Assembly: GCA_030278955.1 (NCBI GenBank)
Contig: JAOANR010000015.1
Span: forward strand, 37,232,487-37,296,486
Length of the DNA stretch: 64,000 nucleotides
DNA from: Hygrophila difformis
Taxonomy: Eukaryota; Streptophyta; Magnoliopsida; Lamiales; Acanthaceae
Direction: 5' to 3'
Position numbers and translations under genes: made by a program
Shown: piece after piece, positions 47,961 through 59,169 of the stretch
How the letters are laid out: every line of letters starts with the position of its first letter
Numbering within the stretch: the stretch's first letter is position 1
Notes under the pieces: generated by a model
Database searches by the model: none
What the model was told of the DNA's origin: nothing
What the model saw: only the letters and a program-made list of their open reading frames with translations

Positions 47961-48633
47961 GTGCCCAAGTGGAAACAAAAGTAGAAGAATGAAATATTAG
48001 CTATGCGAGACATATAATCTATCCCATGATTTATGAAACCCTTTGACTTATAGTAAATTCCTTTTGTTAAATTTCTAAAAATTTATATACTTAGTATCTG
48101 TGTTCGTCTCTTTACGTTTAGAATCATGCAGTTAAATTCTTATTATTAATGTTGTCAAAATACATTGTTATATTATAAAATGTGCATGAGTAAAAAGGAG
48201 AATTTTTATTAAGTATATTTTAAAACCCATTATTGTTATGTTAAGAATTAACTTACTCAGTATTTTATATACTGATAAAACCGTTGTTTCATTTTTCTTT
48301 TACAGAGTATGAAGAAATGGCATGAGCATGCACACATATTGGGGGCTTGGGAATTAAATTAATTAGTTGTGAATGTTGTATCTTGTTAGACTTAAATTAC
48401 CCGCTGCGTTTTGGCCATGTCGGCCCATATTTAAATTTTCCACTGCGACTTATTTTATTTTGTGTGGATTATACTTTGTAACTTTAAAATAAATCTTTTT
48501 GGGCTTGCTTTTAATTTATTTTGAAATACCTTTAGCCTTGCATCTCTCAAGCGAGCTCGAATGAATTCGTGTCTTGCTTGGGAGGTGTGGCGGTGGCATC
48601 CCGACCTGGGTTATCAAATCCGGGGTTACAAAG

Positions 48634-48645
48634 TGGTATCAGAGC
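48634..48645 (+). promoter_or_regulatory. Primer binding site, initiator tRNA-Met
   Basis: TGGTATCAGAGC, three bases after the 5' LTR end. Confidence 0.9.
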
Positions 48646-49128
48646 CCGGAAATATTTTAAAAATATTATTTTTATTTTTAGCCCAATATAGGGGCCCAAA
48701 GAAATTTTTAACTACTATTATTATTATTTTAAAATTTCAAAGTATTATTTCCATGGTTCAAGTCTTATTTTAAAAACCCATGGGAAAATATATATATATA
48801 AATTATTCGGACAAGTTTAGATGAACGCATAAAATAATTTTTCGGGGTTGGGATAACATTGCATTGCATTGCATACATCCATGAATATTTGCGCTATTTT
48901 TTTATGTGAATTATCAGTATTAAATATTACTCTTATCTTAGAATTCGACATGACCTTGACTTAGGAGCGTTTGCTTAAGACTAATTTTGCATTAGTCCTA
49001 GAACTTGATCACCTAAGCTTGGCGTGCCCATACTTTATCTCCTCTTGCCAACCCTATCTTATAGGTTTTCTTGAACGCTAACTTGCCTTAGATTAGAAAC
49101 TCATCTTCACGTGCGTTGATAACAGAAA

Positions 49129-50172
49129 ATGGCACCTAAGGGAAAATCGAGCAAGAAAATCCCAAACAACACCAACGCTGACATCCCCAACGCACCCAAC
49201 AATACCGAGATTGCTCATAACGTAGGAAGGCAAGCGCCTCCTATTCCCAATAATTTGGACGAACGCCTAAAAACTATGGAAGAAGTCCTCATAGCTTTGG
49301 GAAACGCTGAGGTACGAAGGACACCAGTGGGTGTACCACCGCCGGCAGCCCGACTCAATTACCTAGCGTTAGTGAACCCTTACCAGCCAACCCACTATGA
49401 TGGCCAAGAAGATCCGGCCAAACTGGAAGATTGGATCCGCACATTTGATAAGCTCCTTAGCGCTGTCAAATGTCCCGAGGACGAGAAGGTCCAAGTGGCG
49501 ACCTACTATCTTGGCGGAGAGGCAGACGAATGGTGGCATAACCTCCAAGGAAATTTAACTAAAGCCTTCCTATGGGAAGAATTTAAGGAGGTCTTGAGGG
49601 AAAGGTTTTACCCAATGAGCATTAAGGCCGCGAAGTATGAAGAATTCGTCCATTTAAAACAAGGTGGGCAAACGGTACAAGAGTACTATGCCAAGTTTAA
49701 GGAGCTGATTAGATTTGCTCCTGCAATGGTGCCAACTGACTTCGACAAGGCGCAGAAGTTCGAGATGGGTTTGAATCTTGATATTCGAGAGATATTGGTG
49801 GGAGGACAATGCACGACTTTGCAGGCGGTATATGACCGGGCAGTAACAGTCACTCGTGTCCAACAATTAAAGCGAAAGGACAATGGCGAATCGAGCAAAA
49901 ATTCGGAAGGATTTGAGAAGAAGAATCGTAATAAGAACAAGAATAGTAACTTTAGGAGGGGCAATGACCAAGCTAGATTCGATGGGTCTAGAGGGAATGA
50001 TAATTGTGGTGCAGTCATACCAAAATGCCAGCGGTGCAATCGACCGCATCTGGTGCGCCGGTGCCCGAAGCCTGGAGCCTGCTATAAGTGCGGCAAGTTT
50101 GGTCACATGGCTAGGGGATGTCGAACGCCGGAGGAGGTGATCGAAAGGAGAATGGATCTGGTGAACCTCTAG
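49129..50172 (+). CDS. Ty3/gypsy gag, element B (intact)
   Basis: 347 codons, ATG in AGAAAATGGCACC after an acceptor-like GATAACAG. Order: a disordered Asn/Pro-rich N-terminus (1-60), then the Gag domain (WIRTFDKLLSAVKCPEDEKV, TYYLGGEADEWW, ERFYPMSIKAAKYEEFV). A basic Asn/Lys-rich linker follows, then a CCHC pair: CQRCNRPHLVRRC (shortened) and CYKCGKFGHMARGC (canonical). The ORF stops soon after the knuckles with no protease, unlike autonomous relatives. Intact Gag in an element without pol suggests that Gag itself is kept by selection or that the insertion is recent. Confidence 0.92.
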   Translation: MAPKGKSSKKIPNNTNADIPNAPNNTEIAHNVGRQAPPIPNNLDERLKTMEEVLIALGNAEVRRTPVGVPPPAARLNYLALVNPYQPTHYDGQEDPAKLEDWIRTFDKLLSAVKCPEDEKVQVATYYLGGEADEWWHNLQGNLTKAFLWEEFKEVLRERFYPMSIKAAKYEEFVHLKQGGQTVQEYYAKFKELIRFAPAMVPTDFDKAQKFEMGLNLDIREILVGGQCTTLQAVYDRAVTVTRVQQLKRKDNGESSKNSEGFEKKNRNKNKNSNFRRGNDQARFDGSRGNDNCGAVIPKCQRCNRPHLVRRCPKPGACYKCGKFGHMARGCRTPEEVIERRMDLVNL

Positions 50173-50556
50173 CAGGGAGAAGCTGAAAGGAGAACAAGGT
50201 CAAAGCTCGAACATCCTTGAGAATAATGCATAGGCAGTTATGGGGACATAACTGTAAACTTAAGGGGGAGAGGATGTAACCACCCGAATATTATGTATTC
50301 CAAATCAATAAAATAAACAAATTCGAATTGTTTTGAACTACGTAATGACTTGATCCCTTCACGGAGTACGTAGGCAAAATTTCAATTCTGGGTTAAGTCA
50401 TATAATAATCAAACAACAAACAATCAACAATCAGACAATAATTCAATAACACAATATCCCAAAATAATAAAATAAACAAAAAGGACCCTAACTCTTAGCG
50501 TGAGAAAAGCCGAAACACAACTTCGAGGACGAAGTTGATTCTTAAGGGGGGTAGAC
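50173..50556 (+). other. Gag-to-LTR spacer of element B
   Basis: Non-coding. Contains AAGGGGGAGAGGATGTAA near 50262, which resembles a second, degenerate polypurine tract followed by a TGTAACCACC LTR-like start, and the functional-looking tract ending at 50556. Confidence 0.7.
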
Positions 50557-53500
50557 TGTAATACCCGAGATTTTATCGGCGTCCAAAGAAGTAAAATTAG
50601 TTTCTTAATCCGATTAAGGTCAAAATACCTCCGAGAAGAAGAAAATAATTTATCACAATAAATTATTGCTCTGAAAATGAAATGTCGATAAATTCAAAAT
50701 GGAATAAAAGAAGGAAATGAAGCCCGAAGATATTCCATGGATTGATCCCAAAAGAATTGGAATTAATTCAAGAAGGGAAAGAATTTTGATTCCAACCGTG
50801 GAGTCGAAAATGATTTAAAGAAATAAATCATTGCACGGGAATCGAATGGCGACGAATCCAATGCCGACGAACTCAAACTCGACGGATTCAAGATTTCAAA
50901 TATGAAATAAATATAAGTCGATATAAATTTAAAAATAGGAATTTATAACCCGAGAAAGACCCGAAAAATCGAGTCGAGAACGTAGGAGAACAGAAGTCCG
51001 AAAGAGAGAAGAAACGGCTCGACGGGATTGCACGGCCAGCCTGGGCGCAACGGCCCAGACCAGCCATGCGCTCCCCGCGCGCTGGCGCGCCAAGCCCGCG
51101 TCAAACAGCAGGCTGCGGGGGTTGCACTTTTATGGCGATTTCTTTCCCCGATTATGGTGTAGCAACTATGGCAACTTACCAGGACTGTGAGGGATGAAAT
51201 AGGGTTGGTTTGGCAGCCCTTATAAACCCCTTTTCAGCTCCCTAGCCGCCCCACCACCCCTTTCAATCTTCATCCCTTCGAAACCCTAGTTTTGTGCATC
51301 CAAAGGCCACCCGACGAAGGAATCCGACAAGGAAGACGTGTGGAGCGAGATTCCAGGCGCCGCCGACCATCCCAAATCATCCTAGAACTCATCCAAGTAA
51401 TTCAATTCTTAATATAACCATTTTGGTGCCATGAACTCGAGCAAACCATAGGATTAAAGCAACACATTAAAAACGGACACTAGAAAACTCTCCCTGCGCA
51501 ATTTCTGAAATCTAGTAATTCGGACCCCTTCGGATGTTCAAACGGAAAATTGTAAAACTTCAATCTTGTTCCTAAGACCCTAAAATATATTGTGTTAAAA
51601 TTTCACGAGTTTTGATCAACGTTTGATTTCCCAAATTCGATCTGGTTTCTCTGTGACTTTTCGCAAAACTGACAGCAACAACTCCTTCGCGCAGTTTCTG
51701 AAATCCAATTTTTAGACCCTTTTCGAGCTTTCAAACGGAGAAACTTAAAACTACAAAATTGTTCCTAAGGACTTAAAGTATACTGTGTTAAACTTTCAGA
51801 AATTTTCGTCGATTTTTGGTCCGTCAAATCCGATCTGGTTGTTCTGCGTTTCCGTTTCTAATTTGAGGTCCCGAACAGATTTGGTATTGTATCTAGATTG
51901 GTGTTTTCCTATTGGATCCGAGCGTAATCAGCCTTTTTCATAAAAACAAAAGTTGTAGATAATGTTACCTAGATCGTGCCTGCAAAATTCCATGAATTTT
52001 GGTCGACGTTGAAACCCTCAAATTTGCTCCGGATGCTCCTGCGTTCTTATTAAAATCCAAGAAAAACGGACAGCTTTCAAAATCGAACTAAATCAGTGTT
52101 TTTCTATAGCTTTCGATCAAAACTAATCTTTGCAATATAAATGAAAGTTGTTCATATATGTGTCTAGGATGTCCCTGTCAAATATTATGATTTTTAGAAG
52201 TGTTATGTGAAAGTTATGGATTTTATTTTAACCACTGCCCGTGAATCGCTGAAGAGTGGAGTTTTTGAAATCAGGTTTTCTGTAATCGGCCCGTTTGGCC
52301 TAGAGGGAGTTCGAATTTTGAAATGGCTATTTCTATGAAAATTACTTATTTGGACGTTTCCTAGCTACTGTAAATTTTTCAGAATTTTTAAAAATATTTT
52401 GCTACGTTTCCACGCCTAAAAACCTCTACTGTTCGTTATTGGAAGTCATGCCTTGAAATGCATTTCTTATGTTCCACTGTAAAGACGATTTTTGAGCCCT
52501 TTCCCGGTAGAATTTTGAAAAGTGTAAAACTACAAAGTTGTTCGTCTATGTGCTATGCATATACTATGTGAATTTCGTAACCATCAGGCATCAAATGGAT
52601 TTTTAATTTGGTTTGGCGTAAACTATGGTTGAATTGGTTTTGTGGGAAAAATATGAACTTTGGCGGAATTTGTGAATCCGTGTCGAAAACTCGTTTTATG
52701 AAATTTTGAAAACTTTATGATTTATGATTGAATTGGGAACTATGAAATCTTGATTATGTGGCTTGTGGACATAACAGCCCAAGCGTACGACTAGCGGACA
52801 TAAGAGCCCTAGTGAAACATTAATTATGAGGCTTGTGGACATAAGAGCCCAAACGTATGACTAGCGGACATAAGAGCCCTAGTGGAATATTGATTTGAGG
52901 CTTGTGGACATGAGAGCCCAAGCGTACAACTAGAGGACATAAGAGCCCTAGTGAAATATAGACCATGAGGCTTGTGGACATAAGAGCCCTAGCGAATGGT
53001 GATTTGTAAGACTTGTGGAAATAAGTGCCCAAGTGGAAACAAAAGTAGAAGAATGAAATATAAGCTATGCGAGAACATATAATATATCCCATGATTTATG
53101 AAACCTTTTGACTTATAGTAAATTCCTTTTGTTAAATTTCTAAAAATTTATATACTTAGTATCTGTGTACGTCTCTTTACGTTTAGAATCATGCAGTTAA
53201 ATTCTTATTAATAATGTTGTCAAAATACATTGTTATATTATAAAATGTGCATGAGTGAAAAGGAGAATTTTTATTAAGTATATTTTAAAACCCATTATTG
53301 TTATGTTAAGAATTAACTTACTCAGTATTTTATATACTGATAAAACCGTTGTTTCATTTTTTCTTTTACAGAGTATGAAGAAATGGCATGAGCATGCACG
53401 CATATTGGGGGCTCGGGAATTAAATTAATAGTTGTGAATGTTGTATCTTGTTAGACTTAAATTACCCGCTGCGTTTTGGCCATGTCGGCCCATATTTAAA

Positions 53501-53697
53501 TTTTCCGCTGCGACTTATTTTATTTTGTGTGGATTATACTATGCAACTTTAAAATAAATCTTTTTGGGCTTGCTTTTAATTTATTTTGAAATACCTTTAG
53601 CCTTGCATCTCTCAAGCGAGCTTGAATGAACTCGTGTCTTGCTTGGGAGGTGTGGTGGTGGCATCCCGGCCTGGGTTATCAAATCCGGGGTGTTACA
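50557..53697 (+). repeat. 3' LTR of gypsy element B
   Basis: 3141 bp, near-identical to the 5' LTR apart from the 870-bp insert. TATA-like CTTATAAACC near 51219. The donor-like site here reads GTAATT instead of GTAAGT. Confidence 0.93.
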
Positions 53698-53702
53698 ATA
53701 AA

Positions 53703-54025
53703 GCTCGAGGATTTACAAAGAGCGGACCCAGAAGTTACACGATCGTCGTATAAAGTCTAAACACTTCTATGTTGGCCAAAATGTCTTGTTATTCAATTTT
53801 AGGTTAAAGATGTTCCCCGGAAAGCTTAAATCCATATGGGAAGGGCCATACGAAGTGGTGCACGTGTTTGAAAGTGGAGCTGTCAGGATTCGAACTGACA
53901 AAGGAGAGCTGGTGGTGAATGGACACAGATTGAAGGAGTATCTAGGACAGTTCGACCCCGAAAAAAGAAATCCAAATGACATCAGAGTCGGCCTATGCTC
54001 AATAAATATATTTATATCTATATAA
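53703..54025 (+). pseudogene. Athila pol C-terminal fragment, part 2
   Basis: It resumes after the gypsy B target duplication with RIYKERTQKLHDRRIK in a frame that needs a small shift. It continues through HFYVGQNVLLFNFRLK and VVNGHRLKEYLGQFD to the stop at 54025. It matches 29316-29600 on the minus strand. This is the chromodomain-less C-terminal integrase tail typical of Athila. Confidence 0.85.
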
Positions 54026-54079
54026 TTATTTATTACATATTTATTCTCCTCGAACGATAAGTATCCAAAAATCAACTAA

Positions 54080-54161
54080 ACATTTAGAGTACTAAGACTC
54101 TAAATGTGAGGATGTTGATATTTGGAGAAAATTTAATAATTTTCTTATGTTTGCCTTGCAG
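54080..54161 (+). promoter_or_regulatory. Hairpin plus GAGGATGTTGAT module after pol
   Basis: A perfect 11-bp stem, ACATTTAGAGT and ACTCTAAATGT (54080-54107), loop ACTAAG, then GAGGATGTTGAT, then acceptor-like TTTGCCTTGCAG ending at 54161. Confidence 0.75.
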
Positions 54162-54213
54162 GAATTCATGGAACCAACAAAATAAAAGATAAAGCTCTAA
54201 AAACCAGGTTCCC

Positions 54214-54310
54214 GGTTGGATTAATACTACATTTAATGGAAAGTAATTTCGGAATTTAGAGAAATTTAAAATCCGGAATAAATCCATAAAATGAGGGTGT
54301 TAATCCAACC
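54214..54310 (+). repeat. Conserved inverted repeat, copy in plus-strand Athila
   Basis: Arms GGTTGGATTAATACT and TGTTAATCCAACC, with inner TTTCGGAATTTAGAG and AAATCCGGAATAAA. 53 bp after the acceptor-like site. Confidence 0.65.
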
Positions 54311-54439
54311 TAAATTATGCAAGCAATTTATAATAGAGTAATATTTCTGTTTAAATGTGTGTTTTCAGTATGCTAATTTTTAAGAAAATCCATAATTTCA
54401 GAAAATGGTAAAATTTGAAAATTTTCAAAACTTTTCTAA

Positions 54440-55085
54440 GTGTTGAATGCGAACTGTTGTGTATCTCGAATCAATTCGGTCTACATCGAATTGTTTGAAA
54501 CAGAGCGCATTGGAGGTGTGCCTTGGAAATTTTAACCAATTCGATCTCCAAGCAAATTCGGTCTAGACCGAATTGGCCTAAGAGACCGAATTGACTTCTC
54601 AAAACACATGCTCCACCCTTGTGTAAAATTCAGCCATGTAGCAATTCGGTCTATAGCAATTCATCCTAGACCGAATTGATTTTGAATAGATCGAATTGAT
54701 ATACAAAAGGCATTTTGAATCCTTAGTTTTATTCTCGCAAGTGAGCAATTCGATCTATAAGGCAATTCGGTCTAGACCGAATTGCCCATATAGGCCGAAT
54801 TGCCCCACAAGAGCATTTCCCATTATTTTTCCTAAGTACCCAAATTCGGTCTTCTTGCTGTAATTCGGTCTCTAGATCAATTCGATCTAGACCGAATTGA
54901 CTTCAAAAGTCCACATTACAGTAATTGTTTGTTTGTTTGTTTTTCCTCTCAATTCGGTCTCCAAGCCAATTCGGTCTAGACCGAATTGGCCTGAGAGACC
55001 GAATCTCTCACAAACACTTGGAGACCACATCAATTCGGTCTAGACCGAATTGATGGATCGGTCTCCAATAGACCGAATTACCCCA
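54440..55085. repeat. Palindrome array (GGTCTAGACC family) upstream of the F-box gene
   Basis: Many units; one perfect 26-bp palindrome lies at 54965-54990 with core AATTCGGTCTAGACCGAATT. Half-sites AATTCGGTC and GACCGAATT flank the cores. The array ends ~12 bp before the TATA box at 55098. Confidence 0.9.
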
Positions 55086-55097
55086 TATCCCTCACCC

Positions 55098-55105
55098 TAT
55101 ATATT
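55098..55105 (+). promoter_or_regulatory. TATA box of the internal F-box gene
   Basis: TATATATT followed by a pyrimidine-rich leader (TTTTTCCCCCTC) and an ATG at 55250. It lies just after the palindrome array. Confidence 0.6.
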
Positions 55106-55287
55106 TCTTTTTCCCCCTCTTTTCCCTCACTTTTACTCTCCACACTTAGAACATTCCCCGATTCCCTCCATTCGCAAACCCTTCTTCCTCGCGAAACCAG
55201 AGCTCGAGCCAGTGATTCACCTCGTTCGACTCCGTCCAAAGCTTTCAAAATGGCGTCTTCTTCGTCTAAACCTACTGAGAGTGTCGG

Positions 55288-56753
55288 GTAAGTGTCCTGT
55301 TTTCGATTTTGCACTCGCATTTTCGCAATTTCAGTTTTGGTTTTTCCTCGTTTTTGCGAAATCGGTAATGGGGAGGGGAATGAGGACTGTTTTCGTGTTG
55401 AGCATGGTCGGGAAGTGGTCGGAATGAGTTGGGTGTGGTCGGAATAGGCTGTAACAGAGTAGTTCGAACTAGGGCTTTTTTCCCGTGTGTTGTTCGAACC
55501 TCCATTGTTACTGTCCGAGTTTTCTGTGGTGTAGGGATGCTTCTATTTCATAAATTTTGGGCTTCAAAACCCATAAAAATCTGATCTTTGTTGTTATTGT
55601 GAATATTTGTTGCCATTATTCTAGATTATGCATATCCTGTGTTGTTTGGTTGTTCTTTGAAAATGTGGAAGTGGAGTAAACACAGTGGGTGGTTTTTCCC
55701 TCAACCACTGTGTTAATCTTACCTTTTTGGATGCTTGATAATGTGTTGGATATGTATATTGAAGATGTTACTGAATCTGTGATTTGAAGCATGATTTAGT
55801 GGCAAAGTTTTGCATGATACTGGGGTGTGAATGGACTATTCTCGTGTGTTGTTTTGTGGTTTGCATGTACTATATTATGCATCCCTCTTAATAAATGCTC
55901 CTGTGGGGTACCTGTTACCACCACTTGCAAACTCAACTGAAAAAGTTGATGTTTGCATACACTGGAAACATGGTATTGCAAAGGAAACCATGCTAAAATT
56001 TTTCCAACAAGTACTTTCCAAACACTATTGGCATGGCACTTTTGTCTAAAAAGACAATAGTTGGCAGAATTTTGTTTTTATTCAAATGGTTGACATGTTT
56101 ATTGTTGGGATATGTGGGGAATAAACAAGGGTAGCAACTTTGCTCACCCATTAATACCCATTTCCCAAAATAAAAACTCAAATGGGGGACCACTCGCACC
56201 CTCAACTTCATTAAATAAACAAGTCAACACTTTCATAAAATCCAAAAATGACCTTTTTGCATGTGTATGTTTGTTTCTATTTTCATTCATTCTTTTCTCT
56301 TAGTCCATCACCTTGCCCTAGTAATTGCATAACTCTTCTTATGTATTGAATTCTTCATTGTTAAATATCCATCTTCCCTTTTGATATGCTTTTGATTACT
56401 CTTATAGTGATAAAAAAACATACACTTTTCTTTTGTAGGCTCAATAGCCTATAAAAATCTTTCTTTTGGTCCTTTGACCATTCAAAAATCTTTAGACTAA
56501 TTTTAGTCTAAAAAAAATTGGTAAGGGTCCAAGACCCTTACTTCTCTTATTTCCTTTACTTTTTAGTTGCAATAACAGTTAGATTCTATAATCTAACTCC
56601 CTGTCTTTTAATACACGGTATAACTTAATAAATTCAAGTAAAACCAATTAACTCACATTTAGAGCATAGCTCAAAATGTGAGGATGTTGATTTTGCAACT
56701 TGAATACCTTTATCAAAAATTTGTTAAAAATAGTTTCAATTTCTCTTCGCCAG
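55288..56753 (+). other. Predicted intron of the F-box gene
   Basis: 1466 bp from GTAAGT to CAG. It contains the hairpin module at 56652 ~60 nt before the acceptor. No coding signal. Confidence 0.6.
56652..56692 (+). promoter_or_regulatory. Hairpin plus GAGGATGTTGAT module before the F-box exon
   Basis: Stem CTCACATTTAGAGC and GCTCAAAATGTGAG (one mismatch), three-base loop, then GATGTTGAT; the acceptor ends at 56753. Confidence 0.7.
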
Positions 56754-57425
56754 GGACATCATCCTGCCAGGACCAGCTCTAGAACAGGACAGGCTCGAAC
56801 TACTGGACCTGCCAATGGAACTTCTGGAGAAATCCTCTCCCGAATAGGAGAGGATGACCTCAAAAAGGTTTTCGCTGCCAGAAGGGTGTGCAAGAAGTTC
56901 AAAGCAGCTGGGGATCTCCCCATTGTGTACAAGAGGTGCGAACTGGAAACCACAATCGTTAAGATGTGGGAGATAGGAGTCGAGGCGGAAAAGGAGGAAC
57001 TCATGCAGAAGTGTGTCGACGCGGGCAACTACTATCTCCAGTTCGTGCCAGCCCTGCAAGCATTCGGAGCAGGCAATGAGGAAAGGGCCTGTGAACTGCT
57101 GAAGCCAGGGATTGATGACAATCATAAGGCATCAATCTTTGTCAGAGGATTCATGCTGCTTAGCAAGTTGGAGAAGGAACAGGTGGATCAGGGAATAGCA
57201 ATGATCAACAAGATGGTGACGGACGAATCAGTCATGGCATACGTCGGCAACAACGTCTTTGCATGGTTGATGGAAAGCCTGGAGACTCCTGATTTGTTCA
57301 TTTTCCAAGGACCCAGGATCTACTGCCCGAAAGTGCTGGAGAATCAAGATGACGAGGGTGACTACTGCTTGCCCTGCAGTCTGACAAACTTTGTCCACTG
57401 GAGCAGGATTTTCTTCCAGGGATGA

Positions 57426-58839
57426 GGGAAGAAGGAATGTGGAAGACAGACTCAGCTGTATAGAGTCGTTTTTGAGTAATTTAAACTGAAACATCATTTA
57501 GGAGATGAGGGAAGAAGGAATGTGGATGAAATTTTCAAACTATTAAATTGGGATAAAACAATTAAAAATATGCATGATATAAATTTTTGAGGTTTTGAGC
57601 TATAAAAATCCAATGATATAATCCCTTGGAAGAAAAACAAAATTTTCATGTTGAGAATTTGATTGAATAAAATGCAATAATTTTTCAAAGGCTAAGTTCA
57701 AGAATAAATGTATGACATGATCAAACCATACCATGTGAGATCTGAGCCGAGTAACTTTTACTCATTATTTCTTTGTTGTGTGAAAATCAATTCGATTAAA
57801 GGACACTAGAACTTGCAATTGGGACCGATTCAAGACCATGCCATATTCCCGAAATCGAGCATATGATCGAGGCACTTAGAAAAACCCAAATTTTTGGCCT
57901 TCTTTTGAATTCCAAACCCAAAAATATTTTCCCTTTAGGATTAACCACTCTGAGCCTATAAGCCTAATTTTTCTTTGAAATCACTATATTATTCCCAACT
58001 TTATAAAAAGACCAAGAAATCAAACCCAAGTGTACACGAACCAATTCCATCAAGGCGTTATAGTTTATGATCATCAAAAATATCAATCGGTATTCATAAA
58101 CCGATCAAAAAAAAAAGAAGAAAAGAGAAGAAGAGAGAGAAAGAAGTTGAGATTCATTCAACAAATATAAATTGCAATTGACAAAGCAATTAGACAAAGT
58201 CTAATGTCATGCAACAGAAAAGAAAAACAAAAGAAAGAAATAATTGTTGATGATCATAGTCCTTAAATAAAAACATGCCAAGTCATGGTGGAATAGATTC
58301 GTGTCACTTTTTCAGCCCAATGATACCCTTCCTTACCTAATGTTACAACCGTATGCCCCGTTATAACCTTAAATAAGACCTCGGGATCTCGATTTGAAGA
58401 AATGAGTAGGTGGCGAGTTGGTCTAATTGCAAGCTTATGGGAGAATTTATTTGAATTTGATTATGAGTGCTTATTGATAAAAACCCAAATTTTGAGAGTG
58501 AGTGAAATTTCCGCTTGTACTATATGTGAGGCTCTGTTTTTTAATTTATGTTCATGTCATGCTTTAATTCAAGAATTAAACCAATGAAATTTTCTATACA
58601 TATATTCAAAAAGAATTAACAATAATGATTGATTTGTATACCTATCCAAGTGAGAAGTATCATTTCATTAAACACTGCAATCAAGAGAGTTTAATACTTG
58701 TAATTTTGATTGTATTATCCCAATATAACAAGAATGAAATTTTTGAAGCCACGCAAATGGATTGAATGTGCAGAATCCATGCTCTTAGGAGCATTGACTC
58801 TGACTGCTCGGGGACGATCAGTATTAAATTGTGAGATGT
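57426..58839 (+). other. Non-coding region between F-box gene and 3' LTR
   Basis: It begins with a 24-bp direct repeat (GATGAGGGAAGAAGGAATGT at ~57421 and ~57503). The rest matches 12390-13729 of the LARD. It ends GTATTAAATTGTGAGATGT next to the LTR. Confidence 0.75.
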
Positions 58840-59169
58840 TGATAATGGCCAAAATTGTCCATTATTTCCAATCCATTTCCGTGTCTGAGACGGACATTTT
58901 GATCGTATTCCCATCTTATTCCAATAAGAAAGCAGTTGAATTCGACAGATTAATGCAAGTTTGTAAGAAAAATAAGCTGGCAATGAAAGACACAAAAATA
59001 TGCAATTTTAATTGCATTTGTGTTAGAAAAATCCAAAAACATGAAAAAAGGAAAAAGAAAAGAAAAAGGAATGAAAAGATGGGCAAAAGAATAAAATAGC
59101 CCACAAAAATAAAAAAGATGGGAAAAAGAATGAAAATTCCACAAATTGAAATTTTGGTTAAGTGTTGAA

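Larger units (their letters stand above)
44608..48630 (+). repeat. 5' LTR of gypsy element B (with insert)
   Basis: 4023 bp including an 885-bp insertion (insert plus one target copy); without it, 3138 bp against 3141 bp for the 3' LTR. TATA box CTTATAAACC near 45270. Donor-like CAAGTAAGT at 45445-45453 and acceptor-like TTTTTCTTTTACAG ending at 48305. Confidence 0.92.
44608..53697 (+). mobile_element. Gag-only Ty3/gypsy element B (TR-GAG type)
   Basis: A complete element with both ends: TGTAATACCC at 44608 and GTGTTACA at 53697, flanked by ATAAA (44603-44607 and 53698-53702). PBS at 48634, gag ORF 49129-50172, and a polypurine tract AAGGGGGG near 50544-50551. Only ~390 bp of non-coding sequence lies between the gag stop and the 3' LTR, so protease and pol are absent. 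It would need enzymes in trans. Confidence 0.93.
55250..57425 (+). pseudogene. F-box gene copy (two exons, one-base frameshift)
   Basis: Exon 1 is 55250-55287 (MASSSSKPTESV plus two bases) with donor GGGTAAGT. The acceptor TCTTCGCCAG ends at 56753, and exon 2 starts at 56754 in phase. The exon 2 frame reads into the F-box (LELLDLPMELL), then a one-base loss near 56826 shifts the frame. The rest (ILSRIGEDDLKKVF to the stop at 57425) is open in the shifted frame. It aligns along its length with the intact copy at 26523-27183: the same acceptor position, VYKRCELET, LKPGIDDNHKASIF, CLPCSLTNFVHW. A Skp1-binding F-box role is inferred from family. Confidence 0.75.

Noticed and set aside
55050..55427. 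125-codon ORF over the F-box promoter and exon 1
   Set aside because: It starts in the palindrome array, crosses the TATA box and reads exon 1 in the wrong frame through the donor site.
54026..57425. Env-like gene expected after Athila pol
   Set aside because: No env-like frame is seen in either element; the position is filled by the F-box gene.
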